From CAZCCV01 sp964497515 (lineage in GTDB: Bacteria > Armatimonadota > UBA5829 > DTLH01): a stretch of DNA of 11,279 nucleotides. The translations under genes were made by a program, and so were the position numbers. The notes below the pieces were generated by a model. The model was not told where the DNA came from, ran no database searches, and saw nothing but the letters and a program-made list of their open reading frames with translations. Where the stretch lies: the NCBI GenBank assembly GCA_964497515.1, contig CAZCCV010000051.1, positions 1 through 11,279 on the forward strand. Direction: 5' to 3'. Below, one piece after another: positions 1 to 7,160 of this stretch. How positions within the stretch are numbered: the stretch's first letter is position 1; the number at the start of each line of letters is the position of its first letter.

Positions 1-47
1 ATGGGGACATTATCCCACGGCAGTTATGGGGGACATTATCGCTCTGC
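1..47 (+). repeat. Left copy of a dimeric GGGGACAT..TCCC repeat
   Basis: The first half-unit is GGGGACATTATCCC at 3-16. After a 12-nt spacer, the second is GGGGACATTATCGCTCTGC at 29-47. The same two-unit arrangement lies in inverted orientation at 11235-11279: the first units agree at 13 of 14 positions and the second at 16 of 19, including the TCTGC tail. Each unit is itself a partial palindrome (GGGGA..TCCC). I infer a dispersed intergenic repeat, perhaps of the REP or RAYT-associated kind, but no transposase is present. The unit may extend beyond the window edge. Confidence 0.7.
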
Positions 48-71
48 ATATACACGACTATCCGTTTCTGC

Positions 72-101
72 TTGCTCTTTCGCAGTTTTCTCCTCTATAC
101 T
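72..101 (+). promoter_or_regulatory. Candidate sigma-70-type promoter of the permease gene
   Basis: A good -10 box, TATACT, sits at 96-101, with a weak -35 box, TTGCTC, at 72-77 and an 18-bp spacer. Initiation near 108 would give a leader of about 35 nt before the GTG at 143. It would also exclude the upstream in-frame starts at 26 and 107. Only the -10 box is convincing. Confidence 0.35.
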
Positions 102-142
102 GTGGGGTGAGGCTGCGTTATGCGGCTGACGGAGTTGTTCGC

Positions 143-1189
143 GTGCAGGAGAAACAGAGGGCAAACAAAGGTGTGGCCAGACGACTGTTGCCAGCTACTT
201 TGGCTCTGTTGCTGGCACTTGCTGCCGTAGTGGTAGTATCGCTCGGCATTGGTGCAGAAGCTATTCCCATCCGCGCCCAACTGCAGATAGCAGCTTCTCA
301 CTTCACGGGTTCTCCGATCCCTGAAGACCTTTCAATATACGATATCATCATCTCTCAGATGCGACTGCCCAGAGTCCTTCTGGCAGTGATAGTCGGTATC
401 CTCCTCGCGTCAGCAGGCACAGCATTGCAGGCTCTGCTCTTGAACCCGCTGGCAGATCCATATACTGTTGGCACATCCTCTGGAGCTGCGCTTGGTGCAG
501 CAATAGCGTTTGCAGTACCTGGAGTGGCCAGCTATTTCCACGGGTTCGGTGTGCCTGCAACGGCATTTGTCTTTGCAATAGCTGCGATGTTCGTCGTTTA
601 TTCACTTTCGCGGTTCGGCGGACGTGTATCCATCCACTCGTTTCTTCTATCGGGAATTGTGGTGGGATCGTTTCTTTGGGCCGTACTCACTTTTGTGCTG
701 TCACGTGCCGGGGCGGCCGATACCACTATCATCCACTGGCTCCTTGGCAGCTTCGCCGATAAACCTTGGTCTTACGTGATAATGACTCTGCCTTTTGCTG
801 TGATTGGGCTTGTGGTGCTTTACTCTATGTCTCGCGATTTGAACGTCTTTTCGCTGGGGGAGGAGACTGCAAAGCATCTTGGAATCGAAACCGAATCACT
901 AAAGATTGCCATCATATTGACCACCTCGTTTCTCACAGCGGCGGCCGTTTCAGTGAGCGGGATAATCGGTTTTGTAGGGCTGATGGTGCCGCACATCGCA
1001 CGCAAAGTGTTTGGTTCCGACCACCGCATACTGCTGCCGACTGCGGCGCTATCCGGAGCTATACTGATGGTTATTGCTGATACAGTCGCGCGGGCTGCGG
1101 GAGAGCTCCCTGTTGGTGTGGTGACAGCTATAGCAGGTGCGCCTCTTTTTCTCTATTTGCTGAGGAGCCGTTCTGCAGCGGCAGGCTAG
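143..1189 (+). CDS. FecCD/BtuC-family ABC importer permease (iron-siderophore, haem or cobalamin type)
   Basis: This is the inner-membrane channel subunit of a type II ABC importer for iron chelates, haem or vitamin B12. It would work as a dimer with an ATPase and a substrate-binding protein. With the GTG at 143 it has 348 residues, the usual family length, and about ten hydrophobic segments. Family landmarks are RLPRVLLAVIVG followed by ALQALLLNPLADPYTVG near residues 75-105, the cytoplasmic coupling stretch EETAKHLGIE, and GIIGFVGLMVPHIAR followed by the conserved C-terminal ELPVGVVTAIAGAPLF. The start is chosen because GGAG at 131-134 lies 8 nt before the GTG; an ATG at 26 in the same frame lies inside the repeat and would add a non-family tail. 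No ATPase or binding-protein gene is visible, so the permease is orphaned here. The substrate cannot be read from sequence. Confidence 0.93.
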   Translation: MQEKQRANKGVARRLLPATLALLLALAAVVVVSLGIGAEAIPIRAQLQIAASHFTGSPIPEDLSIYDIIISQMRLPRVLLAVIVGILLASAGTALQALLLNPLADPYTVGTSSGAALGAAIAFAVPGVASYFHGFGVPATAFVFAIAAMFVVYSLSRFGGRVSIHSFLLSGIVVGSFLWAVLTFVLSRAGAADTTIIHWLLGSFADKPWSYVIMTLPFAVIGLVVLYSMSRDLNVFSLGEETAKHLGIETESLKIAIILTTSFLTAAAVSVSGIIGFVGLMVPHIARKVFGSDHRILLPTAALSGAILMVIADTVARAAGELPVGVVTAIAGAPLFLYLLRSRSAAAG

Positions 1190-3249
1190 TCTCCGATAGT
1201 TGATCCTTCGGAAGAGTCTTCTACGAACGTCACATCGCTCGAGTACCTCGCCCTTATAACTGGAACAAATACTCCCGACTCCTCTGAAACGGTCTCCGAA
1301 CTGCTGATTCCAGTGACAGCAACAAAAGAGCCTACGGGCCATTTGCCTCTTGCCAGCACTTTGACCCCACAGTTGCCCCTGCAGTCTCTCACTCGAGAAC
1401 CGTCGTCAATGTAGAACCAGCTGTCGCCGGATGTAATAACCCGGCCCCACGTCCGCACCAGAAGCCCCACATTCCTCGTTACCTTGCAGTTGCCGATTGT
1501 TGGGGTAGATTCGCCAACAGCACATCCTCCGATGTCCGCCACCCGTATAGCAAGAGGTCTAAGTGGTGGGCTTGCGGCAGTTCGCACGATTGGCGTGGTC
1601 ACCGGCAGAATTGCTCTTTCGCCGTCGACGGTTGTCACGGTTCCAATGACGTCTACAATCGAGCCTTCCTGTGCCAAAGCATCACTCATTATGTAGATGC
1701 CGCACGAACGGTCGCTGTCGACCACATAGAACCCGGGTCTTACCGTGCCAGTGGCGGCTGTTACAATCTTTCCGGTAAGAGTAACCAGCTTCCCATCCGG
1801 ATAATCCATCGCCTCCGAACAGCATTCCAGCTCAGATATGCAATCGACTATCTCCACAACTCCCCTTGATCTCGACTGTGTATGCACAGGGCTGTCTTCG
1901 TAGGCGATAGCCTCTGCAAAATGGATGCCAACAGCAAACTGGGTGGTATCTACGCTCACTTCATACGGTGCCGTTCTAGCGGTTCCAACCAGTACGTCAT
2001 CTATGTAGAAATCAACCTTGTCTATTCCGGAGGCGTCACTGGCCTGTGCCCTTAGCTTTGCTGCAGTGCCAGAAATCGGAGTGTTAAGCCCGAGAATTCT
2101 GACTGAAGGTGGTGTTGCAAATGGAGCCATTAAGGGATCGCCTATTATTACAGATTTCCAGAACAACTGTGGGCAAGCGGCAAAGAAGGACTCCGCCATA
2201 TTATAGCCTTTGATATATCGATCAAAGAGGATGTTCGGATAAGTAGCGCCGTAGATGAACGGTTCAGAGACATATCCTACCGCACCACACACACCCTGCG
2301 GAAAGAGATCCGCTATCAGTGTTCTACAGTTTGATGAAGCGGGTTTGATGAAAGTTCGTGCGCTAGTAGAGCAGTAGGTATCTGCGATAGAACCGGCAAC
2401 AAACTGGTTGCCGATGAATTTCTCATAAGAATAACCGCAGTCGTTGTTTCCCCAACTGAAGTAACCGATAAGATCAGTCCTGCCCGATATGAACTCCGTG
2501 GTGTTGTCACACTCGACTATCTGATTTGCTGAAACGAGCACTGAGTAAGCGCTCTCTGGTCCTGTGCCGAGTCGTTCATCAGCCTTCAGGTACGCCCCGG
2601 AATAACCAGTGCGTTTATCAAGCAGAAACTTTCCTGATCGTGCTGGTCGAACAGCGCCGTCGATCATACGCATTACATCCTGCTCAGCAAAAGCATCAAG
2701 CCGCGTCACGTTATAGAACTTCCTGCCACGGAACAGGTGTTTACTAGACCACGCAATCTCTGGCGCCGGAGATCCATCAGATGAAGCAATCGGCCCATAC
2801 GGGTTGATAAGTGGTATTGAACTGTTCGGGAGCGCAACGCAGGTGAGAATACTGCTTACAGAGTAAGGGCCGCTGGTGTTGCCGTAATCTGCTGCGACTG
2901 GAATACCTTTGGTAATTACTATGTAGTCTATCTCTGCCATATCCGGCTCTTGCAAGCGTCTGGAAATCGGTTCGCGTATCTGTGATTCGCAGACTTCGCG
3001 CGATACAAACTCATCAGTGGGACATGAAATCAGGAAAACGTTCTTTTGAGGCAGTCCGCGAGCCTGTTCGTAGTATGAAGCGATTCGCAATGAGACTTCA
3101 CTCAACTGGTTTGCGACAAGCAGTACATTGCGGGGTCCGCCGCCAGCGCAGACGACGGTAGGAAGAGCGACTAACAAAGCCAGTGCAATCGCAAAGGTGT
3201 AAGCCAAGCGCCATCGTGGCGCTTTCCGCACGGTTCCAACTTCGGCCAT
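1186..3249 (-). CDS. TIGR03790-family exported protein with Ig-like and beta-barrel-like C-terminal modules
   Basis: From the ATG at 3249 the product is 687 residues. It has a basic N-terminus and a hydrophobic signal segment at about residues 15-35 ending near VVCAGG, so it is probably exported. Residues 39-378 match the uncharacterised TIGR03790 family: GPRNVLLVANQ near the start, DYIVITKGIPV, and a closing block with VGYVSEPF, YNMAESFFA and IIGDPLMAPF. Residues 382-468 look like a bacterial Ig-like domain (DASGIDKVDFYIDDVLVG). Two repeated beta-rich segments follow at about 478-560 and 590-680, each of the form TGKIVTA..FYVVDSDRSCGIYI or WGRVITS..WFYIDDGS, resembling OB-fold adhesive modules. 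The start is set by AGGA 8 nt upstream; a GTG at 3264 has no ribosome binding site. The end overlaps the convergent permease by 4 bp. No function is known; the GDPL block recalls caspase-like C25 folds, but no catalytic Cys-His pair can be assigned. Confidence 0.82.
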   Translation of the reverse strand: MAEVGTVRKAPRWRLAYTFAIALALLVALPTVVCAGGGPRNVLLVANQLSEVSLRIASYYEQARGLPQKNVFLISCPTDEFVSREVCESQIREPISRRLQEPDMAEIDYIVITKGIPVAADYGNTSGPYSVSSILTCVALPNSSIPLINPYGPIASSDGSPAPEIAWSSKHLFRGRKFYNVTRLDAFAEQDVMRMIDGAVRPARSGKFLLDKRTGYSGAYLKADERLGTGPESAYSVLVSANQIVECDNTTEFISGRTDLIGYFSWGNNDCGYSYEKFIGNQFVAGSIADTYCSTSARTFIKPASSNCRTLIADLFPQGVCGAVGYVSEPFIYGATYPNILFDRYIKGYNMAESFFAACPQLFWKSVIIGDPLMAPFATPPSVRILGLNTPISGTAAKLRAQASDASGIDKVDFYIDDVLVGTARTAPYEVSVDTTQFAVGIHFAEAIAYEDSPVHTQSRSRGVVEIVDCISELECCSEAMDYPDGKLVTLTGKIVTAATGTVRPGFYVVDSDRSCGIYIMSDALAQEGSIVDVIGTVTTVDGERAILPVTTPIVRTAASPPLRPLAIRVADIGGCAVGESTPTIGNCKVTRNVGLLVRTWGRVITSGDSWFYIDDGSRVRDCRGNCGVKVLARGKWPVGSFVAVTGISSSETVSEESGVFVPVIRARYSSDVTFVEDSSEGSTIGD

Positions 3250-3269
3250 ACGGATATTCCTCACGGCAG

Positions 3270-3331
3270 AGCTGACAGATACAGTCAGCTAGTAGATCAA
3301 TAAAACGCCCGACTAAGTCGCACCTGCGACT
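3270..3331 (-). promoter_or_regulatory. Two perfect dyads in the leader of the TIGR03790-family gene
   Basis: AGCTGAC at 3270-3276 pairs with GTCAGCT at 3284-3290 (7 bp, 7-nt loop). AGTCGCA at 3316-3322 pairs with TGCGACT at 3325-3331 (7 bp, 2-nt centre). Both lie between the predicted leftward start site (about 3352) and the ATG at 3249. They could be RNA hairpins in the leader or operators. Neither is followed by a T-run on the minus strand, so they do not look like terminators. Confidence 0.45.
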
Positions 3332-3358
3332 AGCAGGCAGGCGATAATTTCTGAAGAG

Positions 3359-3387
3359 AGTGTATCCCCGTTTATAATGACTGTCAA
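3359..3387 (-). promoter_or_regulatory. Sigma-70-type promoter for the TIGR03790-family gene
   Basis: Read on the minus strand, a perfect TTGACA (3387-3382) is followed after exactly 17 bp by TACACT (3364-3359), a 4-of-6 match to the -10 consensus. Initiation near 3352 leaves a leader of about 100 nt. On the plus strand the spacer contains TATAAT at 3373-3378, which could be the -10 of a divergent promoter, but I see no good -35 for it. Confidence 0.6.
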
Positions 3388-3432
3388 GTTTTAGAAAGAA
3401 ACTCCGAAAGCCTATTTCGTGCTGTCCTCTCA

Positions 3433-3460
3433 GTGACAATCTCGTCCGGGATGATACCAT
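3433..3460 (+). promoter_or_regulatory. Candidate promoter for the LptD-like gene
   Basis: GTGACA at 3433-3438 matches the -35 consensus at 5 of 6 positions. A 16-bp spacer leads to TACCAT at 3455-3460 (4 of 6). Initiation near 3467 would leave a leader of about 77 nt before the ATG at 3544. The TATAAT at 3373-3378 is the main alternative. The rest of 3250-3543 holds no supportable gene. Confidence 0.35.
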
Positions 3461-3543
3461 CTTCGCTTAACAGTGTGTTGCCACAGATCAGTCTACATTG
3501 ACCGTTGCCGAGCAATTCTGCGATAATCCATCCAGAGGATCTT

Positions 3544-4908
3544 ATGCGTTTATGGGCTAACGTTTTCATAGTGGTTTTGGCGGCAATTGTTTGTGCGCAG
3601 TGTGCTGCCGAAGAGACGATCAGTTTAGAGGACCAATCGGTCAGTATAGAGGCTCGCGTAATTGAAGCGGAGCCTCCTGTGGTTCGTGCCGAGGGCGATG
3701 TTCTGATGCAACTTGGCATGAAAAGGCTGTACGCCGACTCACTCACGTACGACTATGCCACCGGTTCGGGGAGCCTTACTAACGCAGTCTTCACAACGTG
3801 CGACCGTCCGAAACCCGATTATCATATTGCAGCGCAATCGATAGAACTCTCTGAGAACCAGAGGCTCAGGCTCAGGCGTGTTCGCTTGTATCTTGGTGGG
3901 ACTCGCGTGCTCGGGTTGCCACGCCTTTCGCTGAATGCCAGTGGGAGCCGCGACAGCGGGCTGGTGCTGCCGAGAGTGGGTTTCAGCAGTCGAGACGGAG
4001 CCTTTGCGGCTATCAAATTGGGGTTGGTCAACACTCCGGATGATCAGCTCGATATGCATCTTAAGCTGACCACCAATAATGGCATCCAGGGTGGTTTTGT
4101 CGGTGCCCACGCGCTGACCAATAACCTCGATGATATTCCTGAGTTTCAACCGGATAGCGATTCCGAACTGAGGAGTCAGCGAATTCTCTGGCCAGTTGTT
4201 GGAATTAAGAAAGACACCTGTGCATTTCCAGATGAAACAGCACACGAGCGATCTATATCCGTGTTTGCGTCGTTGCTATCAAACGATGACACCTACGATG
4301 TTGATGAGCCCGATTTGCTTGTATCTCGGCTGCCGGAGATTGGAGTGCGATATGTAAGCCCGATGGTTCTGATGTCCGGTTACCGAGACAACTACACCAT
4401 TGGTGCTCGCGCCGATGTGCGTGCATCTATCGGTCGTTATAAGGAATCGCCGGGCGACGAAGTGCACGAGAGATTCGACCTTCGCGGCACAGGGTCTACC
4501 ACAATCAAATCGTTGGGAAAGACTACCGCCGTGCGTGCACTGGGGCTCGCTCGCCTCTCGCTCTACGACGGAGGAGACAGCTACCGTGTGTTGGGCGAAG
4601 CTCTAGAAATCAGTCGTGTCTTCTCCAAAGGCTCGTATGCATCGCTCAGGCTCATTCTGCACCAGATTTGGGGCGAGACACCATTTGAGTTCGATGATGT
4701 CGATGTCGAACGCGAACTACAGCTTGCCTGCAGGTATTCGAACGGGGCTAACGCTTACGGTGTGATGTTCGATTATGATCTCGACAGAAACGAACTGCGA
4801 GATTGGGAGCTTTCATACACTCGTTCGCTGCACTGTATGGAGCCTACCATCACATGGCGAAGCCGATACAGTCAGTTGTCACTCAGCCTTCGCGTGCTGG
4901 GATTGTAA
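3544..4908 (+). CDS. LptD/OstA-like outer-membrane assembly protein, short form
   Basis: LptD-type proteins insert lipopolysaccharide into the outer leaflet of the outer membrane, combining a periplasmic OstA beta-jellyroll with a C-terminal beta-barrel. This 454-residue product begins with a signal peptide (MRLWANVFIVVLAAIVCAQC). An OstA-type stretch follows at about residues 28-130: VVRAEGDVLMQLGMKRLYAD, then the LptD-like TTCDRPKPDYHIAAQSIEL, and LGLPRLSL where LptD has its P-x-Y-LP strand. GSRDSGLVLPRVGFSS at about 134-150 matches the transition to the barrel. The remaining 300 residues alternate polar and hydrophobic residues and close with LHCMEP and a terminal VLGL. Cysteines at about 86 and 431 could form the disulfide typical of LptD. 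The protein is much shorter than proteobacterial LptD (700-800), so the barrel must be smaller. The start is set by AGAGGA at 3534-3539; an in-frame ATG at 3505 would place the signal peptide internally. Whether the cell makes LPS is not shown. Confidence 0.75.
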   Translation: MRLWANVFIVVLAAIVCAQCAAEETISLEDQSVSIEARVIEAEPPVVRAEGDVLMQLGMKRLYADSLTYDYATGSGSLTNAVFTTCDRPKPDYHIAAQSIELSENQRLRLRRVRLYLGGTRVLGLPRLSLNASGSRDSGLVLPRVGFSSRDGAFAAIKLGLVNTPDDQLDMHLKLTTNNGIQGGFVGAHALTNNLDDIPEFQPDSDSELRSQRILWPVVGIKKDTCAFPDETAHERSISVFASLLSNDDTYDVDEPDLLVSRLPEIGVRYVSPMVLMSGYRDNYTIGARADVRASIGRYKESPGDEVHERFDLRGTGSTTIKSLGKTTAVRALGLARLSLYDGGDSYRVLGEALEISRVFSKGSYASLRLILHQIWGETPFEFDDVDVERELQLACRYSNGANAYGVMFDYDLDRNELRDWELSYTRSLHCMEPTITWRSRYSQLSLSLRVLGL

Positions 4909-4967
4909 CGGCGAGTCTCTTTGGAGGAAAACAGGCAGGGAAGACGGAAGTAAACATGGCGAACGGT

Positions 4968-5021
4968 GAGTGACGAGTAGCGAGCAGTGGGTTGCTCCAC
5001 CAGGGCTCCCTGCTCATCGCT
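4968..5021 (+). repeat. Heptamer run and imperfect hairpin between the LptD-like and E2 genes
   Basis: Three degenerate heptamers follow one another: GAGTGAC (4968-4974), GAGTAGC (4975-4981) and GAGCAGT (4982-4988). The last one and a half form the 5' arm of an imperfect stem with 5008-5021 (AGCGA with TCGCT, then GCAG with CTGC, separated by small bulges). Within it is the dyad CAGGG-CT-CCCTG at 5001-5012. No T-run follows, so an intrinsic terminator is unlikely. It could be a transcript-stabilising or Rho-related structure, or a degenerate intergenic repeat. Confidence 0.4.
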
Positions 5022-5054
5022 CAACGTATTCAGATACCGAATTGGAGGAACTCT

Positions 5055-6392
5055 GTGGCAACTACGATGATTCTACCTCTCCTTGGTCAGACCATGGAAG
5101 AGGGAACTATAACAAAATGGCTGAAGAACGAAGGTGACGCTGTCGAAAAGGGCGAGCCTATTCTTGAGGTTATGACCGACAAAGCCAATATGGAAGTGGA
5201 AGCTCCAGCTTCCGGCATACTTCGCAAGATCCTCGCGAAAGAAGGGGACATAGTCCCAATCAAGGATGTCATAGCAGTAATAGGCACTGCCGACGAGCCT
5301 ATAGACGACCTCATTCCATCGACAACTGCCGAACCGGTTGCTCAGTCGAGTATTTCAGAGCCTGCTAAGGCTTCTCCGGTGCAGGTAGAGCAGGTTGTGG
5401 AACCCGTGGGTGCCGACCGAGTCATTGCATCGCCGCGCGCAAAGAAGGCCGCCAGAGAAAGGGGAATCGATATAGCTGCACTTGCCGGACGAGGAACAGG
5501 GCCAGAAGGCAGGGTGGTCGAGGCCGACGTTCTTGCCTATGCGGCGGATAAACCTGAGTTGCCCAGAGTCACCTCACTCGCAAGCAAGATTGCTGCTGAT
5601 ATTGGCGTCGATACCGGCAGCCTCATTGGAACCGGGGCGGGTGGAAAAGTCGTGCGCGACGATGTTCTCCGTGCCATCCCAACGAGAGTCGAACGACCAT
5701 CGATTGCCAAAACCATTCCGCTTACAGGCATTCGCAAGATAGTGGCAGAAAACGTAACGGAGAGCATACGCACTGCTCCGCACGTTACGCTCACTACCGA
5801 AGTCGATATGACCTCGTGTGTTGAGATGCGCCAGCAACTACTGCCGGAGTTCGAAAATCGATACGGCGTAAGGCTCACCTTCACCGGAATCATTGTAAAA
5901 GCTGCGGCGTTAGCAATACTCGATTTTCCAATCGTAAACTCGTCTCATATGGAAGACAAAATCGTCATTCATAACGATATCAACATAGGTGTTGCAGCGG
6001 CTATTGAGGGCGGCCTTGTCGTGCCGGTCATTCGAAACGCCGATGTAAAACCGCTAGATCGTATATCCGACGAGCTTTCGAACCTGGCAGCAAAGGCGCG
6101 TGCCGGCAGCCTCGCTCTAAGTGAGATGGAGGGCGGTACGTTCACCGTATCGAATCTGGCAGCGTACGGAATTGACTCGTTCAATCCCGTAATCAACCCG
6201 CCGCAGAGCGCAATACTCGGTGTGTGTAGAATTGTTGAGAAGCCAGTTGTAGTCAATGGACAAGTGCAAGTTCGAAGCATGATGAATCTCTGCCTCTCCT
6301 TTGATCACAGGGTAATGGATGGAGCTCCCGCTGCGGAGTATTTGGCCAGGGTAAGGCAGATTCTGGAGTCCCCCTATCTGCTGTTTTTATAG
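5055..6392 (+). CDS. Dihydrolipoamide acyltransferase (E2) of a 2-oxo acid dehydrogenase complex, with two E3-binding modules
   Basis: E2 passes an acyl group from lipoyl-lysine to coenzyme A and forms the core of the pyruvate or branched-chain 2-oxo acid dehydrogenase complex in the cytoplasm. The 445-residue product has an N-terminal lipoyl domain (about 3-77) with the lipoylated lysine in MTDKANMEV (Lys43). A linker rich in Ala, Pro, Glu and Val follows. A peripheral-subunit-binding module at about 122-163 (ASPRAKKAARERGIDIAALA) is followed by a second at about 170-208 (ASKIAADIGVDTGSLIGTG). The catalytic domain spans about 215-445, with active-site SFDHRVMDG (His418, Asp422). The GTG start follows GGAGGA at 5044-5049 with a 5-nt gap; upstream in-frame ATG 4992 has no ribosome binding site and would add 21 non-family residues. 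E1 and E3 genes are not in the window, so substrate class is unassigned. The stop lies inside a hairpin leading into the PHP gene. Confidence 0.93.
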   Translation: MATTMILPLLGQTMEEGTITKWLKNEGDAVEKGEPILEVMTDKANMEVEAPASGILRKILAKEGDIVPIKDVIAVIGTADEPIDDLIPSTTAEPVAQSSISEPAKASPVQVEQVVEPVGADRVIASPRAKKAARERGIDIAALAGRGTGPEGRVVEADVLAYAADKPELPRVTSLASKIAADIGVDTGSLIGTGAGGKVVRDDVLRAIPTRVERPSIAKTIPLTGIRKIVAENVTESIRTAPHVTLTTEVDMTSCVEMRQQLLPEFENRYGVRLTFTGIIVKAAALAILDFPIVNSSHMEDKIVIHNDINIGVAAAIEGGLVVPVIRNADVKPLDRISDELSNLAAKARAGSLALSEMEGGTFTVSNLAAYGIDSFNPVINPPQSAILGVCRIVEKPVVVNGQVQVRSMMNLCLSFDHRVMDGAPAAEYLARVRQILESPYLLFL

Positions 6393-6399
6393 ATAGGGG
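6371..6399 (+). promoter_or_regulatory. Hairpin joining the E2 stop codon to the PHP ribosome binding site
   Basis: CCCCTATCT at 6371-6379 is perfectly complementary to AGATAGGGG at 6391-6399, with an 11-nt loop. The E2 stop TAG (6390-6392) straddles the base of the 3' arm. That arm also contains AGGGG of the PHP ribosome binding site (AGGGGA, 6395-6400). Ribosomes finishing E2 would melt the stem and expose the site, giving translational coupling. No T-run follows the stem, which argues against a terminator. Confidence 0.65.
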
Positions 6400-6405
6400 A
6401 TAGGA

Positions 6406-7149
6406 ATGACGAACGCCCTTTTTGACCGTATTGATCTTCACACGCATACCTATCATTCGCCGTGTGGGCACGAAGAGATGGTTGTAAGCGAGATCCTCAG
6501 AGTAGCCGAGCAGGAAGGTATTGAGGTTCTCGCCATAACCGACCACTTCCGATCCTGGAATGACGTCTCTATGATCGACCAGGTGCGTAGTGATGTTGCG
6601 AAAGCCGCCCCGGCAATGAAGGTCCTCGTTGCGTGCGAAGCGGACATTGTGTGCGTAGGAGAGCACTCAGTAACCCCCAAACTTCGCGAGCACACCGATT
6701 TCATTATGGTAGCTGCCAACCATTTTGCGGAACCTACAGTATGCCAGCCGCCAGCAAGAGACAGAAAGAGCGTTGCCGAACATATTATTCGTATGTTCAA
6801 TTACGCAGTCAGTCTCGATTTCGTGGATATAATCGCTCATCCAATATATGTAATGCCGGGGACGTTCGACCCGCTGTCACTTGCTGAGATCGCAGAAGCC
6901 GATTTTGCTCCTGCAATCGAGATGGCAGCGAAGAACAACATAGCGATGGAAATCAGCCGCAGAGCCCTCATCCCGGAGCAGACACCATATCTGTTGCCGT
7001 TTTACAGGATGTGCAAAGAGGCTGGGCTAAAATTCTCTGTAGGCAGCGATGCACATCGTTTAATGGATGTGGGGCAGACAAGAATCATAGAGCCGTTAAT
7101 CAACGAACTGGGGATTACCGAAGACGATCTCTGGCTGCCAGATTTTTAG
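6406..7149 (+). CDS. PHP-domain metal-dependent phosphoesterase
   Basis: PHP proteins are trinuclear-metal hydrolases of phosphate esters; relatives include histidinol phosphatase HisK, YcdX and the PHP domain of DNA polymerase III. All expected ligand motifs appear in this 247-residue single-domain protein: DLHTHTYHSPCG (His12, His14), ITDH (Asp46, His47), ACEAD (Glu78), AANH (His106), IIAHP (His145) and GSDAH (Asp215, His217). It should therefore be active, and cytoplasmic because no signal peptide is present. The ATG follows AGGGGA with a 5-nt gap. The gene begins 13 bp after E2, is very probably co-transcribed with it, and its ribosome binding site lies in the junction hairpin. The substrate cannot be predicted: neighbours give no histidine-biosynthesis context, and a nucleotide or sugar phosphate is as likely. 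Confidence 0.88.
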   Translation: MTNALFDRIDLHTHTYHSPCGHEEMVVSEILRVAEQEGIEVLAITDHFRSWNDVSMIDQVRSDVAKAAPAMKVLVACEADIVCVGEHSVTPKLREHTDFIMVAANHFAEPTVCQPPARDRKSVAEHIIRMFNYAVSLDFVDIIAHPIYVMPGTFDPLSLAEIAEADFAPAIEMAAKNNIAMEISRRALIPEQTPYLLPFYRMCKEAGLKFSVGSDAHRLMDVGQTRIIEPLINELGITEDDLWLPDF

Positions 7150-7160
7150 TTTCTCGTCTT

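Noticed and set aside
26..142. In-frame upstream extension of the permease from ATG 26
   Set aside because: The ATG lies inside the terminal repeat and the extra residues do not resemble the family. GTG 143 has a well-placed GGAG.
3250..3264. GTG start at 3264 for the TIGR03790-family gene
   Set aside because: No ribosome binding site precedes it, while the AGGA within this stretch is correctly spaced for ATG 3249.
3739..4245. 168-codon minus-strand open frame opposite the LptD-like gene
   Set aside because: No recognisable motif, and the plus-strand frame carries a signal peptide and conserved LptD signatures.
4956..4973. Five-codon reading frame MANGE with a purine-rich upstream stretch
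   Set aside because: Too short to support and not linked to any recognisable attenuation structure.
4992..5054. Upstream ATG 4992 for E2
   Set aside because: It starts inside the intergenic hairpin region with no ribosome binding site. GTG 5055 has GGAGGA at the proper distance and matches the lipoyl-domain start.
5244..5257. GGGGACATAGTCCC, identical to one unit of the right-end repeat, inside the E2 gene
   Set aside because: It encodes the conserved lipoyl-domain stretch EGDIVPI in frame, so the match is explained by coding constraint and is probably coincidental.
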